From Desulfofarcimen acetoxidans DSM 771 (GTDB lineage Bacteria > Bacillota > Desulfotomaculia > Desulfotomaculales > Desulfofarciminaceae), in NCBI RefSeq assembly GCF_000024205.1, contig NC_013216.1, forward strand, positions 2,976,001 to 3,040,000: a DNA stretch of 64,000 nucleotides, read 5' to 3'. Positions within the stretch are counted from its first letter, which is position 1. Each line of letters opens with the position of its first letter. Position numbers and translations under genes: made by a program. The notes below the pieces were generated by a model. That model saw only the letters and a list, made by a program, of their open reading frames with translations, did not search any database and was not told the origin of the DNA. Shown piece by piece: positions 35,048 through 43,796 of the stretch.

Positions 35048-37045
35048 TTACCGCTTAATGGCTATACCATCTAAATCAACCCTGAAACCAGCCGACAGCT
35101 TATTTTTTGTTCCAGAAACCTCAACTTTCAGTTCGTGTACTCCTTCCGGCAAAATAACTTTAAATATCGGTATTCTGTATTGATGCTTCCCACTATATAA
35201 ATCCACTTGCTGCAGTTCTCCATCCAGATATAACTTGGCCTGCCCGCGATCAGGACCTTTAACACCAATCCAGGCAACTTCACTACTGTTAAATTTCAAC
35301 GTAAAATAATCTCCCTGAGCGGAAGAATAGTGCAATGTGTTCAAGTAAGCAAAATCATCAACCACAGTTGACCATTCGCCGGAATATCTAATTAATGGAT
35401 TTTGGTCATCCATAGGAACAATAGTATAAGACGTTCCCGACCAATCACCCCAATTATCCAGGATATCCCTGGCTTTAGCACGGAAATAATAGGTATGATC
35501 AGACATTCCGCTGAACACGCCGCCGATGTCCGGGGTTTCCATAAGCCAGTTTTGCCAATTGCCGCTTAAGCCATCTCTCACCTGAACACAATATTTTACG
35601 ACTTTATGCACAGAACTGACCACACCCCAGTCCAAGCAAAAATCCAAAGTCCCTGAAATATCACTGGAATAACCGGGTGTCTTCGGTGCAACCGCGATAG
35701 GCAAAACAATGCTGCCCTCCGCTGCTTCGTATGGGCCGATATCAACGCCACGTCCCTGCGGACGAATATTACCGTCAATATCCTTATCAGGAGCAAAAGC
35801 CCCAGTTCCTCGATCTATAGCAGGGCTGTTCCGTGCCAATCGGTAATCACGGTACTGCAAGTTAACAAACAAAGGATCTATTGACCGGCTGTTTTTTCCC
35901 TGGCCGGTTTCTTCATACCATACTTTCGAATTTATTTCGTCCCTGGTATAAATTCGGTTATTAATCACAATCTCAGCATCATCCCTGCTCCAGTAAATAT
36001 TATAATCTTCATTCTCTAATATAACAAACCCACCCAGGAATATCCCGCAGTAGTTAAAGGCAAAAATGTTGTTTACCGAAAACATTTTTGCCGGTGCAGG
36101 CAGTATCTGATCATTCACTCGAATGCAGTATTCACCCTTTAAACCATTGTTTACAAATAGATTGTTAACTATTGTCAGGGAGTCTTTACCACGATAAACC
36201 AAACCGGCATTTCCGTTGCTATTAATTATCGAGTTTACTATCTTTGCATTATTGCTGCTTAAATTGATGCCTATCTTAGCATTTTCTTCACAGACACACG
36301 CAGATATAGTAAGCTGGTCAATCCCACAGTTAAAACCGGAACCGGCATTGTGATCTGCCGTACACTTTTCCAGCAGAACCCCGTTACCGCTTTCCAGGAT
36401 AAACCCGTCAGCAACTTCTGTTCCTTCATTATATGAAGAACGGGTATTTTTTATTATAGTGTCGTTTATCGGGCCTGGCGATATAGCCATACCCGGGCCT
36501 TTGTTATTGTGGAAGGAACAGTTTTCAATCACTAATTTTTCTCCGGATATGATTTGCAAAGCGGTTCCACAATCGGATATATCCAAGCCCTTAAGTTTTA
36601 CATGGGTATTCTGACCCCATAGACCAATACCAAATATATAGTTACTTATCTTTAAACCCTCAATTGTTAAATATGATGCACCGAATTCGATATTAATGGC
36701 GTATTTCCATACCAGGCCCATACCATCCAGCACAACTTCTTCCCCGGTTTTTGCCATAATTGTAACCGGCTTCTCCTGTGTTCCGGAATTTCTTATAGTA
36801 ATATATTCTATGTAAGTCCCTCCGAATAAGATAAGCTGGTCTCCCGGTTTCAACTGGTCTACAGCGTACTGAATACTGCGCCAGGGACTTTCCGGGTTTC
36901 CAAGGTTATGATCATCTCCCCATGGGGCTACATAAAAGATAGTATTTATCTGCTTTCGTCGTGATTTTTTTGATGAATAATATACAAGAGCTAAAAACCA
37001 CAAAAATACTAAAACTATACCGGCAATAATTAATATATCACGCAT
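35048..37045 (-). CDS. Membrane-anchored right-handed parallel beta-helix protein
   Basis: A 665-residue protein. A single N-terminal membrane helix (ILIIAGIVLVFLWFLALVYY) is followed by a basic stop. Next comes a pectate-lyase-like beta-helix (about residues 40-440) starting YVAPWGDDHNLGNPESPWRSIQ, with recurring I-x-N-x-x coils (IIKNT, VLLEKCT, IVNSII, LTIVNN). The end has PAIDRGTGAFAPDKDIDGN followed by C-terminal beta-sandwich-like regions with a fibronectin-like look. GGGAGGTG makes ATG 37045 the start; the upstream GTG overlaps the ribosome site. Possible polysaccharide lyase, epimerase or binding protein (AlgG-like idea); catalytic residues not identified. Confidence 0.82.
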   Translation of the reverse strand: MRDILIIAGIVLVFLWFLALVYYSSKKSRRKQINTIFYVAPWGDDHNLGNPESPWRSIQYAVDQLKPGDQLILFGGTYIEYITIRNSGTQEKPVTIMAKTGEEVVLDGMGLVWKYAINIEFGASYLTIEGLKISNYIFGIGLWGQNTHVKLKGLDISDCGTALQIISGEKLVIENCSFHNNKGPGMAISPGPINDTIIKNTRSSYNEGTEVADGFILESGNGVLLEKCTADHNAGSGFNCGIDQLTISACVCEENAKIGINLSSNNAKIVNSIINSNGNAGLVYRGKDSLTIVNNLFVNNGLKGEYCIRVNDQILPAPAKMFSVNNIFAFNYCGIFLGGFVILENEDYNIYWSRDDAEIVINNRIYTRDEINSKVWYEETGQGKNSRSIDPLFVNLQYRDYRLARNSPAIDRGTGAFAPDKDIDGNIRPQGRGVDIGPYEAAEGSIVLPIAVAPKTPGYSSDISGTLDFCLDWGVVSSVHKVVKYCVQVRDGLSGNWQNWLMETPDIGGVFSGMSDHTYYFRAKARDILDNWGDWSGTSYTIVPMDDQNPLIRYSGEWSTVVDDFAYLNTLHYSSAQGDYFTLKFNSSEVAWIGVKGPDRGQAKLYLDGELQQVDLYSGKHQYRIPIFKVILPEGVHELKVEVSGTKNKLSAGFRVDLDGIAIKR

Positions 37046-37118
37046 AGCAATCACCTCCCATATCCACCGTATATTCTTTTAACCAAATATATTCTTGGAC
37101 AACTCTTAAAATATTTTT

Positions 37119-37234
37119 CATACTCTGGGAAATTATGCTTTTAACTGATCTGTGGATAAGCTAAGGTTAGTGTCGCATAATTTCCAATGAGCACGATGCC
37201 TCTGGTTGCTCGAAAGTCGCTTAAAGCTACTTTC
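37119..37234 (-). repeat. Dispersed structured intergenic repeat, copy D (short form, inverted)
   Basis: Read on the minus strand: hairpin GAAAGTAGC...GCGACTTTC (37212-37234), then a CC-AGAGGCATCGTGCTC segment, left arm GGAAATTATGC (complement of 37175-37185), TTATCCACA plus GATC (complement of 37151-37159), and right arm GCATAATTTCC (complement of 37128-37138). Only 58 bases span arm to arm, against about 94 in copies B and C. It lies between the beta-helix gene and an SDR gene. Confidence 0.8.
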
Positions 37235-37311
37235 TTGATTAAAACAAAACATATTAGAAATATACTAAGACCGGGAGGAAATATGATCATAAATTTTCTC
37301 TTTTATTTTAC

Positions 37312-38247
37312 TTATACACTATAAAAATCAGGATTTTCTTTAAGCCACTCGACAGTTAAAAACAGACCTTGCCTCATACTAAACATGGGTTTAAAATCCA
37401 GAAATTGTTTTATTTTTCTATTATCAATTAACAGCTTGCGGTCCTCCACCGGAGCATCTTTTAACATTCTAATCTCACTTTTGCTGCCCGTAATATCCCT
37501 AACCATTTGAGCCAATTCATACATAGAAATGCTCCAGTCAGCAGACAGATTCAAAATTTCTCCTTCCACTGCCGGGACTGATAGCACCTTAGCCACTGCG
37601 TCAGTAAAATCTCCCACATAGGTATAGGTGCGACTTTGTGTTCCGTCTCCATATACAGAAATCAATTCATTTTTTAAGGACTGCCGTAAAAATCTAATTG
37701 GTACACTGATCCTGGTGTTGCGCGGCCCATAAATATCTGCAACACGTAAAATCACCGCTCTTAGCCCGTGGCTTTTCGTGAGAACCCGGCAAAAATTTTC
37801 TCCGGACAGTTTTAGGGCACCATGCAAGAGCACCGGCTCTAAAGGATGTCTTTCATCTATCGGTGTGTACAGTTGGTTCCCGTATACCGCGATAGAAGAA
37901 ATATACACCAATAAAGCATTGTTATTTAAAGCCCCCTTTAGAACATTAAAAAATCCGGTTAAAACATCTGAAACCAGACCGCTATTTAAATCCCGCTCCC
38001 TAATGGTCATGGGAAAGGCAGTGTGAATGACTGCGTCTACCCCGCAACAGGCCTCATTAACCATTGATTCATCAGAAATACTGCCTCGCACCAGTTGCAT
38101 ATTCTTCTGAATATTTTTCAGGTTGCTCTCCCTACCGGAGGCAAAACTATCAAGTATTCTTACCTGGTAACCTTCTGTCAACAGCTTTTCACAAAGATGG
38201 GAACCAAGGAACCCTGCTCCTCCGGTAACCAGTATTTTTTTAATCAA
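37312..38247 (-). CDS. NAD-dependent epimerase/dehydratase-family SDR with His replacing the catalytic Tyr
   Basis: A 311-residue extended SDR. ILVTGGAGFLGSHLCEKLL is a perfect NAD-binding motif and ISSIAVYGN supplies the Ser/Thr block. The expected Y-x-x-x-K reads H-G-A-L-K (LLHGALKLSGENF), confirmed from the CAT codon. RVADIYGPRN and SVYGDGTQSRTYTYVGDF match UDP-glucose 4-epimerase-type SDRs. Family length is normal. Activity is doubtful, or the chemistry has changed. Upstream are the sugar transferase and FemAB-like genes; repeat copy D lies downstream. Confidence 0.85.
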   Translation of the reverse strand: MIKKILVTGGAGFLGSHLCEKLLTEGYQVRILDSFASGRESNLKNIQKNMQLVRGSISDESMVNEACCGVDAVIHTAFPMTIRERDLNSGLVSDVLTGFFNVLKGALNNNALLVYISSIAVYGNQLYTPIDERHPLEPVLLHGALKLSGENFCRVLTKSHGLRAVILRVADIYGPRNTRISVPIRFLRQSLKNELISVYGDGTQSRTYTYVGDFTDAVAKVLSVPAVEGEILNLSADWSISMYELAQMVRDITGSKSEIRMLKDAPVEDRKLLIDNRKIKQFLDFKPMFSMRQGLFLTVEWLKENPDFYSV

Positions 38248-38259
38248 TCAGTTACCTCC

Positions 38260-38886
38260 TCATTCTTTCATAAAGGGATCTTTTTCTCTGCGATCCGTCT
38301 TGGCTACCGTTCCCTTTCGCCTGAACACAGATATAAAGGTCATTAACAAGATCTTTAGATCCAGCCCCAAAGAATAATTTTTTATATACCATAAATCCAT
38401 TTCTATACGCTCAGGCCAGTACAAGGCAACTCGCCCATTGACTTGGGCCCATCCCGTTATCCCAGGTCTTACACTAAGCCTTTCTATCTGACGCAAATCA
38501 TATTTAGCAAAGTGGTGCAGGGGTGCCGGACGGGGTCCGATTAAGCTCATTTCACCTTTAAGAACATTAAATAGCTGAGGCAGTTCATCCAAACTGGTTT
38601 TTCTTAATAATTTTCCCACCGGGGTAATCCGGGAATCATTTTCTTCAACAAACATTCCTGATCCTATGTTGACTGCGTTTTTCACCATGCTTCGAAATTT
38701 AAACATCCAAAACACTTGTCCGTGAAGGCCCAGACGCTTCTGCTTAAAAACGATTTCCCCCGGTGAGGTAAATTTAATTAACAAAGCCATTCCTAAAAAG
38801 ATCGGGCTAAATATAATTATCAATAATATCGCCAAAATTAAGTCAACAATACGCTTGATAGCCTGATTACGAGCACCAATTGACAT
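38260..38886 (-). CDS. Undecaprenyl-phosphate sugar phosphotransferase (initiating sugar transferase, PF02397 type)
   Basis: A 208-residue short-form initiating transferase. A membrane re-entrant helix near the N-terminus (IVDLILAILLIIIFSPIFLG) is followed by KQKRLGLHGQVFWMFKFRSM, LRKTSLDELPQLFNVLKGEMSLIGPRPAP and RLSVRPGITGWAQVNGR, the conserved phosphosugar-transfer blocks. It loads the first sugar-phosphate on undecaprenyl phosphate and begins the repeat unit. GGAGG lies six bases from ATG 38886, three bases after the FemAB-like stop. Confidence 0.95.
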   Translation of the reverse strand: MSIGARNQAIKRIVDLILAILLIIIFSPIFLGMALLIKFTSPGEIVFKQKRLGLHGQVFWMFKFRSMVKNAVNIGSGMFVEENDSRITPVGKLLRKTSLDELPQLFNVLKGEMSLIGPRPAPLHHFAKYDLRQIERLSVRPGITGWAQVNGRVALYWPERIEMDLWYIKNYSLGLDLKILLMTFISVFRRKGTVAKTDRREKDPFMKE

Positions 38887-38889
38887 ATT

Positions 38890-39948
38890 TTACCTCCGGT
38901 AAGGTGGAAAATAATTTTCTCCGTGCATCCTCTTTTCAAAGATCATTAACTGCTCCAACCTTTTCACAGCCTCCTCGTTATGGACTTTTTTCCCCACATA
39001 AAAGTCTTTTACTCCGTTACGGGAAAAAGAGCGTTTGTATCGAAAGATGCCATCTTCATCAGCATAACCGCCCCCCAAAAGAAAATATTTAATACCTTTG
39101 GACCGGGCCCACTCAATTATCTCGTGCTTAAGGATATTATTGGGACGACAACTAAAGTATTCCAACAACGTTCCGCCTAAAAAGGAATGAATGTATCGTT
39201 CATTAAATACCAGTAACTCTGTGGAAATGATTTTTCCATCCTTAATCGTATGAGCATATATAAAACATCCTTTTAAATCACAGTGTAGCTGCTCATAAAA
39301 CTCCTGCGGAAAATAATAAGAACCACTGGCTTTATTCCGATCCATGGTGTGATGATAAATAGCCAGAAATTCTTGAAAATGAAAAGGCTCTTCCTCTATT
39401 AATACCTTTAGACCCTCTTTGTAGGCCTTTTTAATATTTTTCCGATTGCTATAATCATAGTTAGCCCAAAGTTCCTCCGGAGAACAGGTTAAATCAACAT
39501 ACACATTAGAGGAAACCTGGGTTAGAGTCAATTGCTCTTCCCAAAGCCGGTGATTTTCCAAAAGAGGATGAAATCTGATAAACTCGCTGATAATATTTTT
39601 CTCATAGCAATACCGGGAAAAACATTGATAAAAATTCTCTCTAAATTTTATACCTGCTTCCTGGGAGGTTATCGGCCCGCCAAAACCATAGGGCGTGGTA
39701 ATATCGTACAGCTCTTCTGAGAGTTTGTCTTTAAAACCAGGTATTTGATTAATTGATCTTATAATGTAAGGATAGACCAAATAGTCATTACCTTCCTGGT
39801 AAACAAACATTTCCGGCCAACCGTCGTCAGCCCATAGACGGCAATACTCCAACCTATAGTGCAAATCCAGGCCATCAATTCTTTTTATCGCTTCAAGCCA
39901 CCGGTTAGTTTGAGATGGGGAAATTACTTCAAACAAATCATATTTCAC
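38890..39948 (-). CDS. FemAB-like GNAT acyltransferase of a polysaccharide locus
   Basis: A 352-residue protein with a double-GNAT layout as in FemAB/BioF2-like acetyltransferases. Seen: EYCRLWADDGWPEMFVYQEG, TPYGFGGPIT, FIRFHPLLENHRLWEE, YDYSNRKNIKKAYKEGLKV, and a C-terminal block with HSFLGGTLLEYFSCRPNNILKHEIIEWARSKGIKYFLLGGGY. Such proteins accompany exopolysaccharide genes and probably N- or O-acylate a sugar. GAGGTG precedes ATG 39948. Translated directly before the sugar transferase. Confidence 0.82.
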   Translation of the reverse strand: MKYDLFEVISPSQTNRWLEAIKRIDGLDLHYRLEYCRLWADDGWPEMFVYQEGNDYLVYPYIIRSINQIPGFKDKLSEELYDITTPYGFGGPITSQEAGIKFRENFYQCFSRYCYEKNIISEFIRFHPLLENHRLWEEQLTLTQVSSNVYVDLTCSPEELWANYDYSNRKNIKKAYKEGLKVLIEEEPFHFQEFLAIYHHTMDRNKASGSYYFPQEFYEQLHCDLKGCFIYAHTIKDGKIISTELLVFNERYIHSFLGGTLLEYFSCRPNNILKHEIIEWARSKGIKYFLLGGGYADEDGIFRYKRSFSRNGVKDFYVGKKVHNEEAVKRLEQLMIFEKRMHGENYFPPYRR

Positions 39949-40041
39949 CTCTTTTTATTGTCAAGCGGGTAGTGTATTATACGTAAGAGGTAGAAATATT
40001 GTGCAATATTAGTATTTTCCCCGTAATAACAATATAAGCAC

Positions 40042-40105
40042 TGGAAGGAAGATTTGCGGTAAACTTATTAGATTTATCCACAAATCTAACATAAACACGG
40101 TTTCC
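40042..40105. repeat. Degenerate relative of the dispersed repeat, copy E
   Basis: GGAAGATTTGC (about 40043-40053) resembles the left arm. TTATCCACA (40074-40082) is intact and sits in its own hairpin: TTAGATTT / AAATCTAA (40068-40075 with 40082-40089) with loop ATCCAC. GGTTTCC at 40099-40105 stands where the right arm would be. It runs up to the stop codon of the minus-strand GT4. Confidence 0.4.
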
Positions 40106-41277
40106 TAAATTACAGAAAAGTTTAAAACCATCCGGTAAGCTTTCAATATTTTCATGCTAACTTCCAATTCGCTATAACATTCCTCAGCCCGCTTTCTGGC
40201 AGCCCGTCCCATCTCCCTACTAAGCTCCGGATTTTCCAAAAGCCTCCGCAGAGATCGCCCCAAAGCAATATAATCCCCCGGCTCGATAAGAAAACCGGTT
40301 TGCTCCGGCTCAATTATTTCCCGGCACCCTCTAATATTGCTGGCAATACAAGGTAAACCCGTGGCTTGGGCCTCAATTAAGGAACGGGGTAAGCCTTCCC
40401 GATAAGAAGGCAAAACAAAAATATCTGAGATAGCCAATAAATCAGAAATATCTCTGCGCAATCCGAGAATTTCAACACGTTCCTTTAGTTTATATTGGTT
40501 GATTTTATCTAAAATAACCGGCAAATAACCTTCATCAGGCCCAACTACTAATGTTTTCCATGATAAATGACGTATAATATGCAAAGCGTCTACCAAATCG
40601 TTAAAGCCTTTCTCATGGTTAACACGGCCAATCATAATAATTACAGGCTCATCTTTTCGAATACCCAGGCTTAATCTAAGGGCATTTTTCTTAGCCGTAG
40701 TGGATTTTTCCGGGTGAAATTGAGTTAAGTCCACTCCGTTACCAATATGCACGGGTGCGGCCTTTCGGGGCCAAATAGACAGTTTTTGCGCAGTAAGAAC
40801 ATCTTCCTTACTCTGAAAAAGCATTACATCAGTCATTCTGGCTGCTATTTTTTCAATCCGTTCATACAACAGCTTTTTAAAAAAAGGCATATTTTCATGG
40901 AAAGGAAAACCATGTACTGTATGTACAATATTGGGGACACCAGTTAATTGAGCAGCAATTCTCCCAACCACTCCGGCCTTAGAGGTGTGAGTATGCACCA
41001 AATCCGGCTTCACATCCCGAAAATACCTTGATAGGCCTAAAATACTTTTTAAATCTTTAACCGGTCTGATATCCCGGTCAATATAAATTTCTTTTACTGC
41101 AAAGTCCATTTCACGCAAAAGTTCGGTTTCCGGAGAAGGACTAAAGACAAACCTTACCTCCAAACCAGCCTCTCTTTGTCTCAGACACTGGGTTAAAAGA
41201 GCCTTATAGGCCGTAATACCGATAGTCGCCACATGAATAATTAAAAGTGTTTTTTTGGGGGGCAGATTAATTAACAA
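40105..41277 (-). CDS. Family 4 glycosyltransferase (GT-B)
   Basis: A 390-residue GT-B enzyme. The N-terminal HVATIGITAYKALLTQCL and HTHTSKAGVVGRIAAQLTGV are typical of capsular GT4 (PglA/EpsD-like). Later come IIMIGRVNHEKGFNDLVDA and SDIFVLPSYREGLPRSLIEAQATGLP with the E-x7-E donor site. The frame extends to TTG 41301, but TTG 41277 is preferred, spaced correctly behind GGGGGGAG and overlapping the epimerase stop by 11 bases. Likely transfers the second sugar after initiation. Confidence 0.92.
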   Translation of the reverse strand: MLINLPPKKTLLIIHVATIGITAYKALLTQCLRQREAGLEVRFVFSPSPETELLREMDFAVKEIYIDRDIRPVKDLKSILGLSRYFRDVKPDLVHTHTSKAGVVGRIAAQLTGVPNIVHTVHGFPFHENMPFFKKLLYERIEKIAARMTDVMLFQSKEDVLTAQKLSIWPRKAAPVHIGNGVDLTQFHPEKSTTAKKNALRLSLGIRKDEPVIIMIGRVNHEKGFNDLVDALHIIRHLSWKTLVVGPDEGYLPVILDKINQYKLKERVEILGLRRDISDLLAISDIFVLPSYREGLPRSLIEAQATGLPCIASNIRGCREIIEPEQTGFLIEPGDYIALGRSLRRLLENPELSREMGRAARKRAEECYSELEVSMKILKAYRMVLNFSVI

Positions 41278-42208
41278 GGGAACTCCCCCCAAACCAGGCA
41301 ACGGTTTGACGCAGACCGGCTTCCAGACTCACCTCCGGTTGGTACCCAAGAATTGACTGTGCCTTTTCAATTGCTGCCAAAGAGTGTTTCACATCACCGG
41401 GACGCGAAGCAGCATACGCCGCTTCTGCCTTACTGCCGGTAATCTTTTTCAACAGATTGAGCAATTCATTGAGATTAATCTTAGTTCCGCGGGCAATATT
41501 AAAAACTTCCCCGGCAGCTCCTGAACCCCTGGCAGCTAAAAGGTTAGCTTTTACCACATCTGAAATATAGGTAAAGTCTCTGGACTGCTCTCCGTCTCCA
41601 TATATATCAGGGGATTTTCCTTTTAGCAGAGCGGTTATAAATTTCGGTATAACCGCGGCATACTGAGACTCGGGGTTTTGCCGCGGTCCGAAAACATTAA
41701 AGTACCTTAATCCCACTGTTTCCAGGCCATACAAGTCATAAAATATTCGCCCGTAAACCTCTTTAGCCAATTTTGAGGCCGCATAGGGTGACATGGGTCT
41801 GGTCAGCATAGTTTCCTCCTTAGGCAGTTTCTCATTACTGCCGTAAACTGAGGAAGAGGATGCGTAAACCACTCTTTTAACTCCGCTGTCACGGGCTGCT
41901 AAAAAAACATTTAAGGTACCTTCGATATTAACTCTATTAGTTGTATAGGGATCCGCCACCGATCTGGGCACAGATGGCAGAGCGGCCTGATGAAAGACAA
42001 TATCAACCCCCTTTACCGCCCTCCGCACATCATCCTCTCTACACAAATCGCCCACAATAAGATCAATATTTTTAATCACAGTCTCTATATTTTCGAACTT
42101 TCCGGTAGAAAAATTATCTAAGACCCGTACTTTATATCCTTCATTTATTAAAGTATGCACTAGATTTGAGCCGATAAAACCGGCGCCACCGGTTACCAGA
42201 CATCTCAA
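41267..42208 (-). CDS. NAD-dependent sugar epimerase (UDP-glucose/UDP-GlcNAc 4-epimerase type)
   Basis: A 313-residue extended SDR with CLVTGGAGFIGSNLVHTL (NAD site), HQAALPSVPRSVADP, YASSSSVYG, and PYAASKLAKEVYG with intact Tyr and Lys. FNVFGPRQNPES resembles WbpP/Gne C4-epimerases for UDP-GlcNAc or UDP-uronic acids. Complements the UDP-sugar dehydrogenases in the locus. RBS spacing is poor (GGGGGG about 13 bases upstream), but no better start is present. Confidence 0.93.
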   Translation of the reverse strand: MRCLVTGGAGFIGSNLVHTLINEGYKVRVLDNFSTGKFENIETVIKNIDLIVGDLCREDDVRRAVKGVDIVFHQAALPSVPRSVADPYTTNRVNIEGTLNVFLAARDSGVKRVVYASSSSVYGSNEKLPKEETMLTRPMSPYAASKLAKEVYGRIFYDLYGLETVGLRYFNVFGPRQNPESQYAAVIPKFITALLKGKSPDIYGDGEQSRDFTYISDVVKANLLAARGSGAAGEVFNIARGTKINLNELLNLLKKITGSKAEAAYAASRPGDVKHSLAAIEKAQSILGYQPEVSLEAGLRQTVAWFGGSSLVN

Positions 42209-42238
42209 TTATAAAACCCCCCATGAATAATAGAATCA

Positions 42239-42958
42239 TTATTGCTGGTTTGGATCTTGCCCACTATTTTTACAAGTTTCGTTAGTCTTTACAGACTGAT
42301 ACATTACTGCTTGGCTTGGGCTAATTGGATGCAAAATTATCTGCGGCACATTGCTTGCTTCTCCCGAATCATTTCTTAAAGAGGTCCTAAATAATGCCAC
42401 TCCGAAAACTAAAACTAATCCTAATATCCCAGCCAGTAACACATTTAAATTGCGATTAGGCCAGATTGGGCTGGACGGCGGCGAAGCGGCATCAACAACT
42501 CGCAGGTTGTCAAAATTCAATATATCTGCGACCTTTTCCAGTAAAACCTTAGCCATTGAATTAGCCAACATGGCAGACATAGTCGGGTTAGAACTTTCCA
42601 CTGAAATTTTTAAAAATTCCGTATCACCCAGCAATTCTACATTTACTTTTTGTCTTAAATCCTCTATAGACATTTTAAGCTCATTCTGCTTGATCACTTC
42701 TTCTAGTATAAGAGTGCTTCTTGCCAATTCCGCATAAGTCTTAACGATTTTTTGGTTTAGCGTAATTGTCCCTATACTTACTTCATATGGAACAGCAACT
42801 TCCGATTGCTTAAAAACCATCAGAGTTGTCGATGCCTTAAATACCGGAGACAACACAGTTGAACTAATAACCGCACTAATTATCATCGCCAGAATAGGAA
42901 CTGCCAACAATGCTAATTTTATTTCTCCAAGTGCTTTTGCTACTTCTTTAGCCCTCAC
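42239..42958 (-). CDS. Chain-length determinant / Wzz-family protein (YveK/CapA type), no kinase domain
   Basis: A 239-residue protein with two membrane segments (about residues 14-36 and 172-192) around an extracytoplasmic domain (KASTTLMVF, VELLGDTEFLKISVESSNP). The second helix is preceded by the proline motif VVDAASPPSSPIWPNRNLN, as in Wzz/YveK proteins. It controls polymer length. The C-terminal tail lacks the kinase-activator ending and no adjacent BY-kinase is visible. GTG 42958 has GGGAGG eight bases upstream. Confidence 0.88.
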   Translation of the reverse strand: MRAKEVAKALGEIKLALLAVPILAMIISAVISSTVLSPVFKASTTLMVFKQSEVAVPYEVSIGTITLNQKIVKTYAELARSTLILEEVIKQNELKMSIEDLRQKVNVELLGDTEFLKISVESSNPTMSAMLANSMAKVLLEKVADILNFDNLRVVDAASPPSSPIWPNRNLNVLLAGILGLVLVFGVALFRTSLRNDSGEASNVPQIILHPISPSQAVMYQSVKTNETCKNSGQDPNQQ

Positions 42959-43010
42959 AAATTATACCTCCCAGAACATTACTTTACATTATATTCCTGT
43001 TTTCTAACAC

Positions 43011-43796
43011 TTACGGTAAAAACTCTACGAGGTTTTTCGCTACCCATCCCGTTAAACCGGCATCAGTCTTTATCTTTACCCAATTTAAACCGACAGGAGC
43101 CTCTAAAATTATTAGAGTATCATTACCTTTAACTGTACCAATTACTTTGGCATCGTAGCTGGAATCTGCCCGAACAAATAGCTCGGAAGTTTTTACCCTA
43201 ACCTTTTTTCCTGTCCCGGCAGTACCGGATTTGTTATCATCTTCATCTTTAGCGTTGTCTTTCTCTACGGCGTTGTCTTTCTCTACGGCTTTATCTTTCT
43301 CTACGGCTTTATCTTCCTCTTTCTGCTTTTCTGATTCATCCAGTATAACTTCTACGAAACTTTTTACTACCCAACCTGTTAAGCCGGTTCCCGTTTGTAT
43401 TTTTAGCCAATCATGATTAGGAGGGACAGCTATAACTTTTAGAATCTCACCGCTTTTTACAGTTCCAACTACTTTAGCTTTAAAACTTTTGTCTGCCCAG
43501 ATATAAAGCTCAGATGATTTTACCACCACTCTTTTCCCGATAAGGTTTACCTCTATTTTATTTTCCGCTGCCTTTAACTCCTTAAGATTAATCTGGGGTT
43601 TTTGGGGCTCATAAGCATACTTCGGCATAACCGTTGAAGGAAGATTCATTATGGTAATGACCACCCCAACAATAAGACAGCATGTAAAAAAAATCCATAC
43701 CTTAGCCGAAGATTTTTTTAATTCTAATTGCATTACACTAATAAAACAGAAAAGACAAGTTAGTGAAATTAAAGCAATGATCATCCATGACCACAT
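43011..43796 (-). CDS. Membrane protein with two bacterial SH3 domains
   Basis: A 261-residue protein. Two N-terminal membrane helices are followed by SH3_3 domain 1 (about residues 90-150, SELYIWADKSFKAKVVGTV... GLTGWVVKSFVEVI) and SH3_3 domain 2 (about 200-261, SELFVRADSSYDAKVIGTV... GLTGWVAKNLVEFLP). They are joined by an acidic/Lys linker with AVEKDN/K tandem copies. Extracellular SH3b domains usually bind peptidoglycan or cell-wall polymers. It may anchor or monitor the polysaccharide. It opens the Wzz-containing unit. Confidence 0.85.
   Translation of the reverse strand: MWSWMIIALISLTCLFCFISVMQLELKKSSAKVWIFFTCCLIVGVVITIMNLPSTVMPKYAYEPQKPQINLKELKAAENKIEVNLIGKRVVVKSSELYIWADKSFKAKVVGTVKSGEILKVIAVPPNHDWLKIQTGTGLTGWVVKSFVEVILDESEKQKEEDKAVEKDKAVEKDNAVEKDNAKDEDDNKSGTAGTGKKVRVKTSELFVRADSSYDAKVIGTVKGNDTLIILEAPVGLNWVKIKTDAGLTGWVAKNLVEFLP
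43253..43318. repeat. 18-bp tandem repeat in the SH3-protein linker
   Basis: Three full copies (43253-43270, 43271-43288, 43289-43306) of an 18-bp unit, CGTTGTCTTTCTCTACGG and variants, and a partial fourth. In protein they give AVEKDN/K repeats. Slippage of whole units would keep frame and change linker length. Confidence 0.85.

Noticed and set aside
43253..43318. Short regular repeats considered as a CRISPR-like array
   Set aside because: The units are directly adjacent without spacers and encode an in-frame peptide repeat.
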